From Ceriagrion tenellum (taxonomy: Eukaryota; Arthropoda; Insecta; Odonata; Coenagrionidae): a DNA stretch of 64,000 bases. Both the position numbers and the translations under genes were made by a program. The notes below the pieces were generated by a model. The model saw nothing but the letters and a program-made list of their open reading frames with translations, did no database searches and was not told the origin of the DNA. The stretch's first letter is position 1; every line of letters begins with the position of its first letter. Shown here piece by piece: positions 22,441-35,640 of this stretch. The stretch covers positions 117,942,188 to 118,006,187 of the forward strand of contig OY720636.1 in assembly GCA_963169105.1 (NCBI GenBank), in the 5' to 3' direction.

Positions 22441-25400
22441 GAAAAAACGTAAGAATGAAGTTGTAGTCAAAAAATAACATATAATGGAAAGCATTTCACA
22501 TTGACTGTGACTGGTGATAAAAAACTTATCAGTTTATGAAAATTATAAAAATATATTTAAGAAAATATAAAAGCTATTGCTAACAATTTTTATAAGTGTA
22601 GTCTTTTAAGTCGTCGATAGCACTCACGGTTTTTTAAGCCGAAATTACCACAAGTCTTCGACTCCGAGTATTAAAATAATAGGAGGTTAAATAATTTCTG
22701 GTTTTTAAGGGCAATATAAATAGAATAATCGCAGCCAAAACATAACTTTTATTAAACAGAGATGATATTAATTTACTTTAATGGCTTTTGTTTTGTATCT
22801 ACATTACTAGAGGTAAAAAGTTGGGCAAAGAGAATCAGTTCAAGCTTTTTAAGGATTTATTGCCAACTTTTTTATGTCTAAACTGTATGTCAGTGTCAGC
22901 TGTTTTCTTTGCCCTTAATAAATATGTCATCATCATGCAGCAGGAGTAGAGAAATGAGGAGCATGGAGCCATTCTTTGATGTTGTTGCTATTTTTTCCAT
23001 TTCGATTAATCTAAAACATACAAGTGCCATAGACATATATTTCCCTTTTTATTCGTGAAAATGTAGGAACAAAGACCAGTAAATAACTCCTTGTGTACAC
23101 ACGCATTCTTCATTTACATTCTAAACTAATAACTAAAATGTTCATATTTCTCACCCGCTGACGTGTCATTAACAGTCCCAACTGCATCTACTTGAAATCA
23201 CGTTAAAAAATTTATCTTAATTATTGTGTGGGATAGCGGTATAAATAAGAAACAGTCTTCAGGGATATCAGACTTTTATATCATTTTATACTCTCATTCA
23301 ATGTGCAGTCAATTTTCAACGAGTTTAATTATTATTTAAAAATTGTTTAAGTATTGACAGAAGTATTTTTAACGTGATAAGATCAACTGAAGTACATCTC
23401 GCTAAGCCAAGATGTGATACCTCTAACTCATTCTACCATTGGCGACTCATTCTAAAACCCACTAATTTTACCTGTATTTTTTGTTACCCTATACCAATTA
23501 TTACACTCCCATTGGATTATAAGAGTGTAAACCGAACTGGTAAAGCAAAGATTTTCAAACGCGGTTTAATAAATATTTTATTAATCCGTCACCCTCTGCG
23601 CTTTTTGGTTTATGGTATAATGTCATTGCTTGTAATAATTAATTACAATAGGCTAACCAAAGATTTAATTCAATAGTGACCCTTAAAGGTCGCAAAACAT
23701 CGAGAGAGTTCTATATTTTTATCATAGATGACAACAAATCTAAAGAAAGAATTTGGTGGATTTGGTAAAGTTCTGAGGTGTTATCTCCGCTAACCAAATA
23801 TAGTGCCCACTATTTCGAGTTAGTTAATTAAAGCATACCGGTATAGAATATTGTGATATTGTGATGTGTCAATGAATATCAAATTAGTGCCACTAGCCTC
23901 AACACTATTATGCTTATCACAATCGTTTCCTTTCACGATGATTCTTTCTTAAAGGCTACTTGCTTAAATCGTCCAGGTGAGATAACAACTACTCTGGTCG
24001 TACGTTGTTCGTGTTGATTGAATCCTTAGTTTTGTTTTCGTGAATCAACACACATCATCATCATCTAGTATTTTACCTTATAGTGGCAGAATACAAGATA
24101 ATCTAAACTAAAAACTACCTAGGACATTGAATGCATGTATTTGCTTCATATTTTTGATCCCAAAATTTGATCATATTTCACATGCACACAATCTAGCAAA
24201 TTTTTTTACCGTGCGAAATCGAATAAAATACTTCATAGGATGCTTCCTATTTAAAATTCTGCTCACCCTGCACTTCTCTCGGATATACTTTACATTCCCA
24301 CTCATGAAACCTTATAATTCCATGACTCTTTCTCAGTTGTAATTTACGGAAAGTAACGTTGTAACGTAACCGACCTCTGAAAGTCCCTTTTAAATAACAA
24401 GTGGAGCACTAGAAAGCAGTACGCTGTGTGAACTTATTGATCGACCCCCATGTTTTAAGTGAGAGCAAAATTATTTGCCACTGTCAATGAATATCAAAGT
24501 CACCAAGCTTATCCCAGTATACTTTTGATTGTTGTTTACCAGGCGATATGCGAATGTTACCAAAGCATAAGAATTTAAAGTAGAACTTAATTTAGCCTTA
24601 TATTGTAGGTGAAAGTCAGGACAACTTTCTACAACCAATCTTGAATCGACGTCATAAAAAACTACAACTCCACTAGCATACTTAAAAATAAATGTGTTTT
24701 ATAGGGAAATCTCAGAAAATAACTATTTTATTTGGATTACATAATAATGAGAAAATTTTCAAAGTGATGGATAGTAAAACTGCGTAAAATGTTTAAACCA
24801 ATGATCAAGATAACTGAGTGTGTCCGATCAATGATTTATGATCATGTAAACAAGAACCTAATAAAATCTTTATTCAGCAAAAATGAAATATCAACGGGAT
24901 GTCAATGTGCAAAAATATTTTTATCATACGTCAAATGTGCTCACAAAATGTCTGCCATTTCGGACAGGTGGAATTAATAATGAATTGAGATTCAGAAAAT
25001 AGATGGATCCAGAGGAAGGACATATAAGCTATGCTTCCAACTTTCTTGAATAATTTTACACCGCGAATAAATTAAAGAGATCTCAGGTTTTGTGTTAATT
25101 CTACTTTCTCATTATCGTGTCCCTCACTCGCAGATCACAGCCAACACAAGCAAGGTACACTAATCACAAAGAGGGACAAATGAAGATATTAAATGTTCTT
25201 GTTATACTCTGTCATTCATCCTTTAACATTATCGATTGTTATGAAGTCCTTTAGACAAAAATTAGCAGAACAAAATGTTAATATTTAGTCCACCAATGTT
25301 GTTTACCGGAACTCGTGATAGATATTTCACTTTCAAAACAATTGAAATGAAAATACTCCAGAGATAGAAATTTTCTTCTACCCCCCTAACATGCCTTCCA

Positions 25401-28400
25401 AATGTAAGTCAAACAACCGCAAGTCTCTCGTATGCAGCAAAGCTTCCGAGGACACGACACAGCTGGATGAGTTGTGTGAAGAGGGTTTTGGCCGCGGTGA
25501 GATAAGAGAGAAAAGAACAAATCTATGTTGTACTGTATTCGCTGATAGTACTTTCGCTGGTATTTGCTGGTAGTCCAGTTTTCATATGCCATAGTTGGTA
25601 CTCGTCATTTTGACAGACAAAGTGGGAAAACGTAGAAATAATCTTCAACGCTACCCTTGAATAATCTCTCTATACGGGCAGCAGGCAATAATAGTTTTAA
25701 TACCATAACATAAGCAAACCTGAATATTATTGATCACGTGCAGTAAGGCTTGACGCGGGTAAAGCAATAAAATGCACGCTTCGAAGAGGGGGAGAAATTT
25801 GGGGAACGATGCACTAACATTGCGAGTAAGGGAGGTTTCGACCAAAAGAAGTGGAAGGACAGACGTATAGAAGGAGAGCTAATGGATATTTAGACGGAGA
25901 CAGACGCTGAGTTAAGTTGCTCCATGGTATCTTCGAAAGTTTTGTTTGATTAGTGAATGTTAGTGTATGGCAGTCATTGTAAGGTGCACCGTAGTATCGT
26001 GATATCCGAGAGTCGGCCGTGACAATTTGGACCACAAAGCCCGGAGAGGGAATCCCAATTGGAACTCGCCGGGGAAATCATCGAACATCATCGAAGGATC
26101 GTAATATCCACCTTTTATTTTTAATCTTCGATTTCCAATTTTTAAATTTTTTATTGCTCACTCATTATTTATAATTTGATCTGGTTAGTAATTTAATGCA
26201 AGGTATTTGCGGGACGCCCCACCAAATTGATAAAATATAATTATCTCCACTGCCAATCATACTTAGATATCTTAATTTGTCCTGTGTCTGGACTACATAT
26301 TTCATAACTGATATCATGTTATATAAATAAGTTGAAGTCACTCATTATTTGAGATTTTTAAATTGGACAGTAGATTAATAATTCTACAGCGTTCATGTGA
26401 GGTGAAGCGAAATAAATAATTAAATTTGGTTAAATTTGATAAAGAATCAAAGTAATAATGAAGAAGAACGTCACGTTAACCCGCATGATAACCTAATTTG
26501 CTTACGTGGCGTCAAATTAATAGAACAATTGTGGAACCGCATTCCTCAACGGACTCCGCGGGGAGAAAAAAGGTTAAGGACGAGGTGAGAAGAGTGGCAT
26601 CCGGAGCTAAACTGATAGGGCTACGCTCGTCAATAGCCGTTTCCGTAGTAGAGAACGGCAGTCGATTGTAATTAATTACATTTTAGCACCCACAACTTGA
26701 GGAGGAACCCGAGAAACTATGCGGAAATAAAGAAGAAAGGTTTAGCACCCTCTTACCTACCCCGCAGTCCTGTGTATAATAGATAGTGAGACGTAAACAA
26801 GTGTTTTCAGTTTACTTCCCGGAAATCAAACATTATTTTCGACCCTCATAATTTATTTCAGGGCAAAAAATATCCAGCTGAATGGAAAGTTTACAACTGA
26901 ATTGATTACGAATGAAATGAATCTATCGTGAAATTGAATATTGTTTTTTTTCTTTGATTTTCAACCCAAAGTCTATAACCTCATGCCTTAATAAGAGTCA
27001 TTCATACTTGGATGAAAATGCCTATGCGATGCTGCTTAGCCCGGTGCTACATAAGCAAAGGGTAATACGACCGTAAGTAATTGAATCACCGCATCCTATA
27101 GAAATGGCGTGATGTTGCGAATTTGGTGTCAAATTGTATCTTGTTCCAAGTCTTTCCCTATTGCCAGTTAGGGCAAATGCCTGTCATGCGCACTCCTAAC
27201 CGCTCCATGAGGCTTTATCTTCCTTTCCTTCCAGCATAACTCGCCTCCACTCATGATCCACTGATTCTCAAGGCATAGCTGAACGGTAATTTAGTTCTCA
27301 TCAACCTTGTTGACACCACATATAACTATTTGATTTCATCCGATAAAGTGTGAGGATAACAAAATATATTCTCCAGTAATAAGATAACTTGATAGTATTC
27401 ATGGGTAGGTGAAACCAACAATTAACTCTCAATAAATATCACTTATGCTGAGAAAGATAATTAAAAGCTTTAAAAGGAAATTGTTGACTGGAGACATGTT
27501 ATCTGCGCTCACCAAACTTTTTTGCTAAATTGAGATACTAAAATTTAGTTAGGAGTTGGTATGTCAATTAAGTTAGATTCAGTAATCGTAAGAAGTAATA
27601 TAATGGTGCCCGCGATTATAATGCAAAGCTTATTTAAAATTCGTTTTGACGATTTATTTTTCCTATGCAATAACATATTATTTCTAAACCAAGCAAATAA
27701 ATTCAAAACATGTCTACGCAATTCCCCGCTTAATATAAGAAGCTAGTAAACTATTCGAAAGGCCATATGTTTACCAAGGTTCAGATTTATTAACTCAACA
27801 TCTGTATCCTTTTGGCAAGTACGCGCATCGACCTTGACGCACCTTAACTCATGTGTTGTTGACTCGTGGATCAAATAAACGAACTTTAAATGTCCTTCTA
27901 AAACTTTTTGATACTATCAGCCACTCGATAAAGTAGACGATTTTCAAGTGAGAACACATAGATGGGATTTCCTCTCACTATAGGACATCCATAATATAAA
28001 AGTTAGACATGATAAAACTTTTAGGAATGATATCCATCCAATATCTTTAAAATAGATCATATAAATTTGTACCTTTTTCAGAAGTTATTTAAGTATATAA
28101 GTGTTGCATTATAAATGCCTGATTTTCTCATTATACTATGTACCGTAAATAAAAGATTTTTGATAATTTGGTCTGTTTTTGGGCCATTAAATCTTAATGG
28201 GATTAGATCTGTATTTTCTTATGTTTTATATGCGATTAGCGATTTGTTCTTTATAAGCAATAGCCTCTTCTGTGGCCCATTTCTTACCCGGTATCCGAAA
28301 CCAGTCTCACTGAACTTTTGACCTAAATTTGACTATACGCTCCCACATATTTTACTCCTTCAAACTCTATCCATCTTCCCGCGACTTTGAAACCATTTGA

Positions 28401-29015
28401 AGTCCTCAGGAATGAGCCCAGGGGATTTGCCATCGAATTTGGAAGGCAAGTTGGGCGGGATTAGAAAATGGGCAAAGAGAAAAAACGTGATCAGAAGCTG
28501 TCAGATAAACTTTTTCGAAAGACGTGAAAATTTTTGGGTGTGGACATGGCGCAAAGTAGGAGTGAAATTGAGGAGGAGATCAGTAAATAAAATACAAGCT
28601 GGCAGCCTTAGTTCCACATTCAGTGGAAAAGGGGCAACTCATCGCTCCCTTTCACAGCTAAATAAACAAGGGTGGCCTGTGTTTGAAGAGATGTTACAAC
28701 TGAAAGACGTAGAAAGAGGCAGAACATGAGTTGGACATTGGACACCGATACCGATGAAATATACGGGATGCAGGCATTTGAAATCGGTTTCTTACGATCA
28801 CCAAAAGTCTGTTAAGGAATCAGGAATTAACTGTAGGCAGGTCTTTGCGTAGACACTCCGTGGCGATCGCAGTTTGTTTTCAGAGCCCGTTGCATTGCTT
28901 CCTCACTGTAGCCACTTCGGCGGAAAGTCCTCGAGCTTCATTAACACTAACTTTCATTCAGTTTTCAACCGTTATTGCGTTTGAATTCGATTCAATTAAT
29001 TCTCTTCAAATGTTG
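22441..29015. other. Unrecognised AT-rich region
   Basis: No supported gene, RNA or complete element in about 6.5 kb. Plus-strand frames such as 23374-23676 (100 codons) and 28397-28729 (110 codons) show no family motif. The last could belong to the 5' part of the decayed Helitron that follows, but nothing proves it. Confidence 0.5.
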
Positions 29016-30149
29016 CTAGAAGTATGCCGAACGGCTCATTCAGCGTTGAAATCGTTAAACCTTCAAACGACTGAAAAACCGACTTGCAACATTGTAAAAC
29101 ACTCAGCAATGGCCAAAGTTTTGGTAGCAACTGAAATCATCCTCTGGGATGAATGGACAACGGCGCAAAACCGCGCATTGGAAGCACCCAATCGAATTAT
29201 GAAAGATCTACGCAATGACTCTACTGTCTGGTGATTTCCGCCGAACATTAACATCCATTCCAAGATCGACCTCTGCCGATGAAATAAACGCTTGTCTCAA
29301 ATCAACTCTGTAGCGCTATGTGAAGAAACTTCAGCTGATGACAAACATGCGAGTTGCATTGCTAAACGATCCATCTGCCGAATATTCCTCCACGCAATTG
29401 CTGTCTATCGGTAATGGCCGTGTTCCTGTCGACGAATCGAACGGATTGATTTCGTTTCCGCCGAAATTCGTCACAACAAAGGACGAACTCATCAATAAAG
29501 TGTTCCCAAACATCATTGCTAACCACAAAAATCACAATTGATTGAGTGAAGGAGCAATTCTTGCGGCAAAGAACAAAGATGTGGATCACTTACACTTCAC
29601 AATTCAAAATCAAATGGTTGGTCCACTTCATTCCTTCAATCTATCGACTGTGTAACAAACGAAGACGTAGCAACCAACTATCCAACTGATTTTTTAAACT
29701 CATTGGATCTGCCTGGCTTGACACTGCACAATTTATAACTGAAGGTTGGCTCGGTAGTCATCATGCTTCGAAATATGAACGAACCAGAACTATGTAACGG
29801 AACGCATTTGGCGGTGAGAAAACTCATGGGCAATGTGATTCACGCGCCGATAATCAAAGGAAAGTTCAAAGGTGAGGAAGTTCTCATTCCGAGAATTCCG
29901 ATGATCCCAACCAATATGACATTCGAGTTTCAACGAGTTCAACTTCCGATTCGTCTCGCATTCGCCATGACGCTCAACAAATCACAAGGCCAATCCTTGA
30001 GTGTTTGTGGCCTAAATCTAGAAAATGAATGTTTCTCTCACGGTCAATTGTACGTAGCATGTTCACGTGTCGGAAAACCATCCGCGTTGTTCGTTGTCGC
30101 AACTGACAACAAAACGAAAAATGTCGTATACCACAAGGTGCTTCAATGA
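29016..30149 (+). pseudogene. Decayed Helitron PIF1-like helicase domain
   Basis: Fragments in several frames line up in order with the C-terminal helicase of Helitron Rep/Hel proteins. From 29016: RTAHSALK, then ILWDEW (Walker B, Asp-Glu at 29148-29153), SGDFRR, KKLQLMTNMRV, PVDESNGLISFP, then from 29763 the best frame (128 codons) with NGTHLAVRKLMGNV, FAMTLNKSQGQSLSV and LYVACSRVGKPSALF. Walker A and the HUH Rep nuclease are absent. Stops and frameshifts (for example the TGA after NDSTVW, and the TGA after HKNHN) break it, so no active enzyme is made. A living relative would unwind DNA for rolling-circle transposition. Confidence 0.88.
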
Positions 30150-30431
30150 AGGGAATCGACCCGAGTGCAATCCATCCAGGAAATAGTTAAAAGAAAGTAG
30201 TGCAACAATGCTACGCGAATCATTTTGATTGGCTTCAGTAAAGCAAATGCTTGCTGCCGCGTGAATTATATTCATTTCAATGTGATTAAAATACTTTTCA
30301 TTGTGATTTTTGTACATTTATTGAACTTAATTCATTTTTAGTATTCATTTTATCTTAATAAAACACTGAATTTAATTCAGGTAATAAGTTAACACAACAT
30401 TTATTGATTCTGAGTTCGCCCGGTGAGCTAG
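30150..30431 (+). mobile_element. 3' end of the Helitron relic, terminating CTAG|T
   Basis: After the helicase stop a 280-bp AT-rich tail leads to a GC-rich word and CTAG at 30428-30431 followed by T. Helitrons end CTRR and insert before T, so this is a reasonable terminus. The hairpin usually found about 10 bp before the end is not convincing here. The 5' end of the element was not found. Confidence 0.5.
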
Positions 30432-33204
30432 TACACTGTATAAAGACGGAGAAATGGTGACGTCTCCGGCGTACGGCATATATCCAGTGTCACGTAGTAC
30501 AAATGCTGAACTGGAATCCTTCGTTCCGCCTTTCCTCGTTCAAACCACAATTAATGTGGGAATATTCGGAACTTTTGATAGCGCTCCCAGATATTTATCT
30601 ACTATGAACGCTATTCACTTCCTTTCCCTATATTAAGATAATTACAACACAGGAGAATATTTACTTTAATTCCCAAAGTCAAAACATATCATATTAATTT
30701 CACAAATCTGCATCTTCATCCAAAGTGCTAAAAAACAAGCGGATTGAAATATTCCTTTTTAAAGACATGATTGTGGCTGAAAAACGGGAGAGCGCAATTA
30801 TGTGGCGGGTAGTGGCCATTAATCGAGCATAATTGATTTCGCAAACCCTGCGGGAAGATATTCGTCCACAGCCAGCAGGGCAGGTGTAAATGAAAAGAGT
30901 TCTAAATGCGAAGAGTGCAGGAGGGAAACAAAGGGCAAGCCCCGAGCCCGGCACTGTTTATCTGCCCGACCATCCCCTCCCACCACATTAGTCACCCACC
31001 CACGCTCGCCCTCCATCCGCAATTCCTCCCTCCTTCCACTATTTATCCCTTCACTAGTCCCACGGGGCCTCACCTGCGTTCTTTTTGGGCACATTTCTTC
31101 CTTAAAGCAATTTTTAAATTTCCCATTCACACCCTTCATTCCTAACCCTTGCTCTTACGTTCATTTCCCACAAATATTCACCTCAACCTCCAACCCTTTT
31201 ATTGGGACAGGGGGTCAAAGTCTTGTCTGGAAATTCGTTTGAGTCAAGGGTGAAAAGGCTACAGAGCTGCAATGTTGATTTGGGGGTAATGAAAACCCAG
31301 AGGAGAATTTATTTTTTACGGTAGAGTATGAACCTAGTAATTTGATTCAGAAACGCAATTTTTTGATCTAGAAAGATAATGAGATGCCAATATGTTATCT
31401 GCTTTTTGAAGCTTGAAAATATTATTTCCCAATTTTCTCATCATATTCATATATAAGAGGTAGTTCCCTTGGCGTAACATAAGCATCTAATTTTTTGACT
31501 CTGCCAAAATCAAATAGAAATGACGGGATACGAATTAAATAAGTGGGATACTCATATACACACATAAATACACATATATAACGATCACTACGATTACCTT
31601 TGGCGCGGAGGAAAAGTGAAAAATGCTTACTATTGTTGAGGCTAGGGAATAAGGCTGGTTCAATATCACCCTATACATGGGCCTTTCTTTCAAATAAATT
31701 AATTATTTTCTATTATTAATAGTTAACTAATATTTTTACGATACGTACTATGATCACGGAAGGAATGAGTAACACTTTTTTTTGCTTCCGTATTAATATG
31801 TCTTCCATCAAGTATATGTCCTATTTCTGCATTTTACTCATGAATAGCCTGACAATAGTTCAAAAATATGTAACAATAAGACACAATTTTTACAAAGCCT
31901 TGATGAATACGGCTAAAATTGACGGATTAAGAGAGTTCAAACTGAGAAATTAATACGGAATTTTATAAAACGGTAATGAGATTGGTAAAACAAGCTGGCT
32001 CTTATTGATTCATCGGTAAAATACAAACTATCAGAAAATATTTTAAATTGCGAACATATGAACAGTATCTGACATATATTTCAAATATGATATGGAGCCA
32101 ATAATTTTCCGTTATATAACAATTGCTTACCATGAGGATTAGCTTAGGTAATAAAACTAAAAATAATTTTCTTTTGAAGCTCATTCCTGCGATACACCGT
32201 ATAACTCATATGTTATAAATTGTGTCAACTCATGGCCCTACCCACTGTAGATTCACCATCATAAAAAGGATTCAAAACATATTGAAATAAAAATAATGAA
32301 TAGCGAAATTACATGGTGCACATTAAAAAAATAAATAAAATTTTGCGTTATCAATATTATCAAACACTCGCATTTCAGAACTCGATTCAATAATGAATGG
32401 AAATTATACGCAATCTAGAATTGTAACCTCACGTATTTTTTTGCCTGTGAGAGCCGTTGTTATAGTATTTCGCCATATTGTATGATTGAGTAAATATATA
32501 AGTTATAAGTCATTTATTAAACATCTCTTTTTGATGTTTTTTTTTAAATTCAAAACCAAAACATTCACTGAATGGTTCCACACTTGTAGCATATAGGTAC
32601 TTGATGGATTTTTTTCAATATTTAAACTTCTGCTAAACTGAGCTAATCCCATGTATTAAAAAAACTCTTTGATTGCCGTTGACTCAGAAATCTGGACTTT
32701 CTTCCAGAATTACTTTGGTACAAGAGTAGAAGATAATGAACTATCTACTACCTCGGGACTATCTGACTCATTACCAAATTTTTATCGTTCTTTTTGTTCC
32801 CTCACCTCAAAATGTCCAAAATAATTACAGTGTTGCAATTCTTCCAGAACCATCGTCGTAACGGTTGACTGAACACCCTATGTATTTTAGCTCTTAATAT
32901 CATCTCTAACATCTACTCCGGGCACGCTCAACCTGTATGCATTGAGAGTGTCTACATAAGACAAGCCTTGGGATCCTTGCTTATCTCGCTGCTATCCCAT
33001 TATGTTACATATGCTCTTACTAACTGGAGAACGCAATCATTCTTTTTTGTACATAAACATCTCTTGCCCACATTAAAATGAAAATATCGCCTCGTTTCAT
33101 ATCTAATTAATTTTATTATAAAGCCAAGATTTTTTTTAAATTTTCTTTTGGCAAAATATTCTGACTTAAACAAATTAGAGAAGGATAATGTTATAATTAT
33201 TCCC
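30432..33204. other. Unrecognised AT-rich stretch
   Basis: No supported gene. A C-rich patch (about 30960-31060) and A/T simple sequence near 31550 are present. Frames on both strands overlap and lack motifs. Confidence 0.5.
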
Positions 33205-33328
33205 TGTCATTGCTCCTCTTCTTCAATGGCGTTCCTGAATGAGGGCAACGAGTATCCATGACAATGTATGAAATCATTTAACGCTCCTGCCTCCTGAACG
33301 CATTAATGTGCCATCCCCCCCTCCTCAA
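33205..33328. repeat. 124-bp dispersed repeat, copy 1
   Basis: Aligns without length change to 34019-34142 (offset 814). Shared words include TTCCTGAATGAGGGCAACGA and the segment TCCTGCCTCCT. It begins TGTCAT and has CTCCTCA near its end. The two copies flank a tRNA-derived SINE. Confidence 0.85.
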
Positions 33329-33559
33329 TTTATCAATGTATTTAAAGTACTGCCTCAATGTTTAAACATTGAGCCAACTGAAAACGTCTGATTTATAATA
33401 ATGGTTATGTATGCAATTGTAAATGAAATTAGCATTTTTTTGTGCTACATTTCCCAATAAGGCTCAGTCTTGCGTTATTATTACCCAGTATTTAATATTT
33501 CATGATAAATCACGTTTTCATCAATCTACGGTCATATTTTATTTTTTTATTTATACTCT

Positions 33560-33728
33560 CAACCCCGAAATCAGCACAACAAAGGTCTTTTACATCGGGT
33601 GTTTTAACATTATCAATAGACGAACACACACACCCATGTCCTGGGCAGATAATATTCTACCCAGGCGGGACTCGAACCCGCGACCCTCGGGTTAGCAGGC
33701 AGGACTTTACCCCACCGCCACCGGGGCC
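33560..33728 (-). mobile_element. tRNA-derived SINE, family B, copy 1
   Basis: Read on the minus strand, the head starts at about 33728 with GGCCCCGGTGGCGGTGGGG, then TAAAGTCCTGCCTGCTAA, a GAGGGTCGC block and a perfect B box GGTTCGAGTCC (complement of about 33668-33678). The acceptor ends do not form a full tRNA stem, so it is not a working tRNA gene. The same head occurs diverged at 43.1 kb. The 3' end is not defined; about 33560 is a guess from where the repeat-like sequence fades. Confidence 0.7.
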
Positions 33729-34018
33729 GATAATTTATACTCTCTGTTCGCATGATAAATACGGTTTTGTACTGAGGAAAATCAATGATTGTTGAGCACA
33801 ACGTGAACAACTTTTGTAAGCGGATAAATTCATCCATAAAACATGCCAACTACTTAAAATTTTTCTTGCAAAAAATTTTGGAATAATTTATTACCACTTA
33901 CACCATCATTTCAGTTGTTCGCGGCAAAATCCTCGGCAGGCTATTAGCTTAGCAACAGTGGTATCGCTAGCAAACCCCTAACTGTATTCAACAATAAGCT
34001 AGCACACAATGTACTACG

Positions 34019-34142
34019 TGTCATTACTGCTCTTCTTCAGTGACATTCCTGAATGAGGGCAACGAGTACCAATGACAATGTCTGAAATTATTCAACGTTC
34101 CTGCCTCCTAAGCGAATTCATGTGCCATACCCCCCTCCTCAC
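34019..34142. repeat. 124-bp dispersed repeat, copy 2
   Basis: Partner of 33205-33328, with roughly twenty substitutions. No target duplication or primer site was found to make the pair the ends of a small LTR element. Confidence 0.85.
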
Positions 34143-35339
34143 TAACTCCCATGAAGATCTGTACCCCTCTGGCACTTGCTTTTAATTGAAAATTTCCACG
34201 ACTTCCAAGATCAAATAATGTCACTGAAGGATGTTCAGGAGTGAGTCCACACATAAATATCATCAGGCGAATTGTTTTTTAAATTGACTGCTACGTAACG
34301 CCATGGAATATCCATGCTCCCTTAATTTTTCTATCAGTATTTCCAGTAATAACAGTGTAATTAATTAGGAATTAGGGAGAAACTCCAACCGCATGCTTGA
34401 ATGTTGCAAAATTTGGGTATCAATGATTTCAAATGTATATTAGCATATGACTCTCTCGTCCACTCATCCGAGAGTAATAGTAACCCAGTGGAAAAGTTTC
34501 AACTGGGCAAGTTTCGAGAAGCATTTATGGTGATTAGCGAGTAAGATTAGTGAGTAACTTGTTCGTTGAATCAAATTCATGCCCTTATCGTGTAATTTGA
34601 TACAATTTTATATTAAACAGTATGATTAGTCTCATCCGTTTCTCAAAGGACAAGAATTTCTGATCGATCGAGTTCTCACTTCGGCAATTTTGACCCACAA
34701 CACATTTCATGCAAAGCTCCCAACTTTCGTACCATAAATCATACATTGATTTAACGTCACCAATTACATGGTATTACTACCCTACCTAGTAACCCTACTT
34801 TCAGTAGTATCTGCCAGAGAAATATAATATGTTGCACTAGAGAAATATAAACAAGCTATTAGTATATTCACATTAAAAAGAAAAGAAATAGAGGAAGGTA
34901 CCGAAGATGGTCGATAAACATAGAAACAAGAAGAAAGCCTTCCTTAAAACAGAAAGATCACACTATCATCTTATAAATTCTCGACAACAAACTTACCAAA
35001 TATGCGGCCTAACATTTGGTTAGATTATATCCAGAATACGAAATCACTTTCGCATGGCAATCACTTTGCGCAAAAATTATAGCAATGCTATCATTTTCAC
35101 ACTATCATTGACTCTTGTCGGTCAAAACACAAATAACAAATTACAGGTTGAATTACCTGATAGCACTCTTGGCCAAAATTCAGAATGATGAACATAAGAT
35201 CCGAGTTTTAACAACAGTATTTCTATTTAAGTTAGGAAATTACGTGTTTTCCTATTATCCAGTGTCAAAATGTACATTTGCAACAATTAGAATATTGTAG
35301 TACCTGGGTGTGAATTCCCTCATCAACTAAATACAGAGA
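34143..35339. other. Unrecognised stretch
   Basis: No supported gene or repeat. Short AT-rich frames only. Confidence 0.5.
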
Positions 35340-35631
35340 TCTAATAAAAAAATTCCAATTTAGAAATAATCCATCACAAAATGGCCTACCTTCAACTCCT
35401 TCTCCACACTCTTTTCTCTCTCCATCTCCACACCAAATCCTCAAGTCTGTGCTCATCCTCTCTTTGTAACGACCACGTATCCGACCCATACAGGGCCATT
35501 CTCCAATCTAGAGTTTTCACTAGCAGTATCCTTACGCCACTAATCAGACTCCCACTCATCAATTCCCTCCTTTTAGAAAATACTTCTTGCAGCCAGTTGC
35601 TACGGAATGGTGGCAGCATATTGGAATGCAT
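35340..35631 (-). pseudogene. Scrap of LINE ORF2 C-terminal region
   Basis: On the minus strand one frame reads FSKRRELMSGSL, then LVKTLDWRMALYGSDTWSLQ and EDEHRLEDLVWRW; a second frame continues GVEGRPFCDGLF. The order matches the region after the RT core of many animal LINEs, where the typical wording is LVKTLVWSVALYGSETWTL followed by E.RLEAFEMW. The change of frame near 35400 marks it as broken. It would belong to a separate LINE from the one at 36.9 kb, which is on the other strand. Confidence 0.6.
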
Positions 35632-35640
35632 TGGAATCTT

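Noticed and set aside
33660..33728. A functional tRNA gene on the minus strand
   Set aside because: The B box is perfect, but the acceptor strands pair poorly, and a diverged copy with the same head exists at 43.1 kb. A tRNA-derived SINE fits better.
33205..34142. Firm call of a TRIM-type miniature LTR element
   Set aside because: TG...CA-like ends are present, but there is no target duplication, primer site or polypurine tract.
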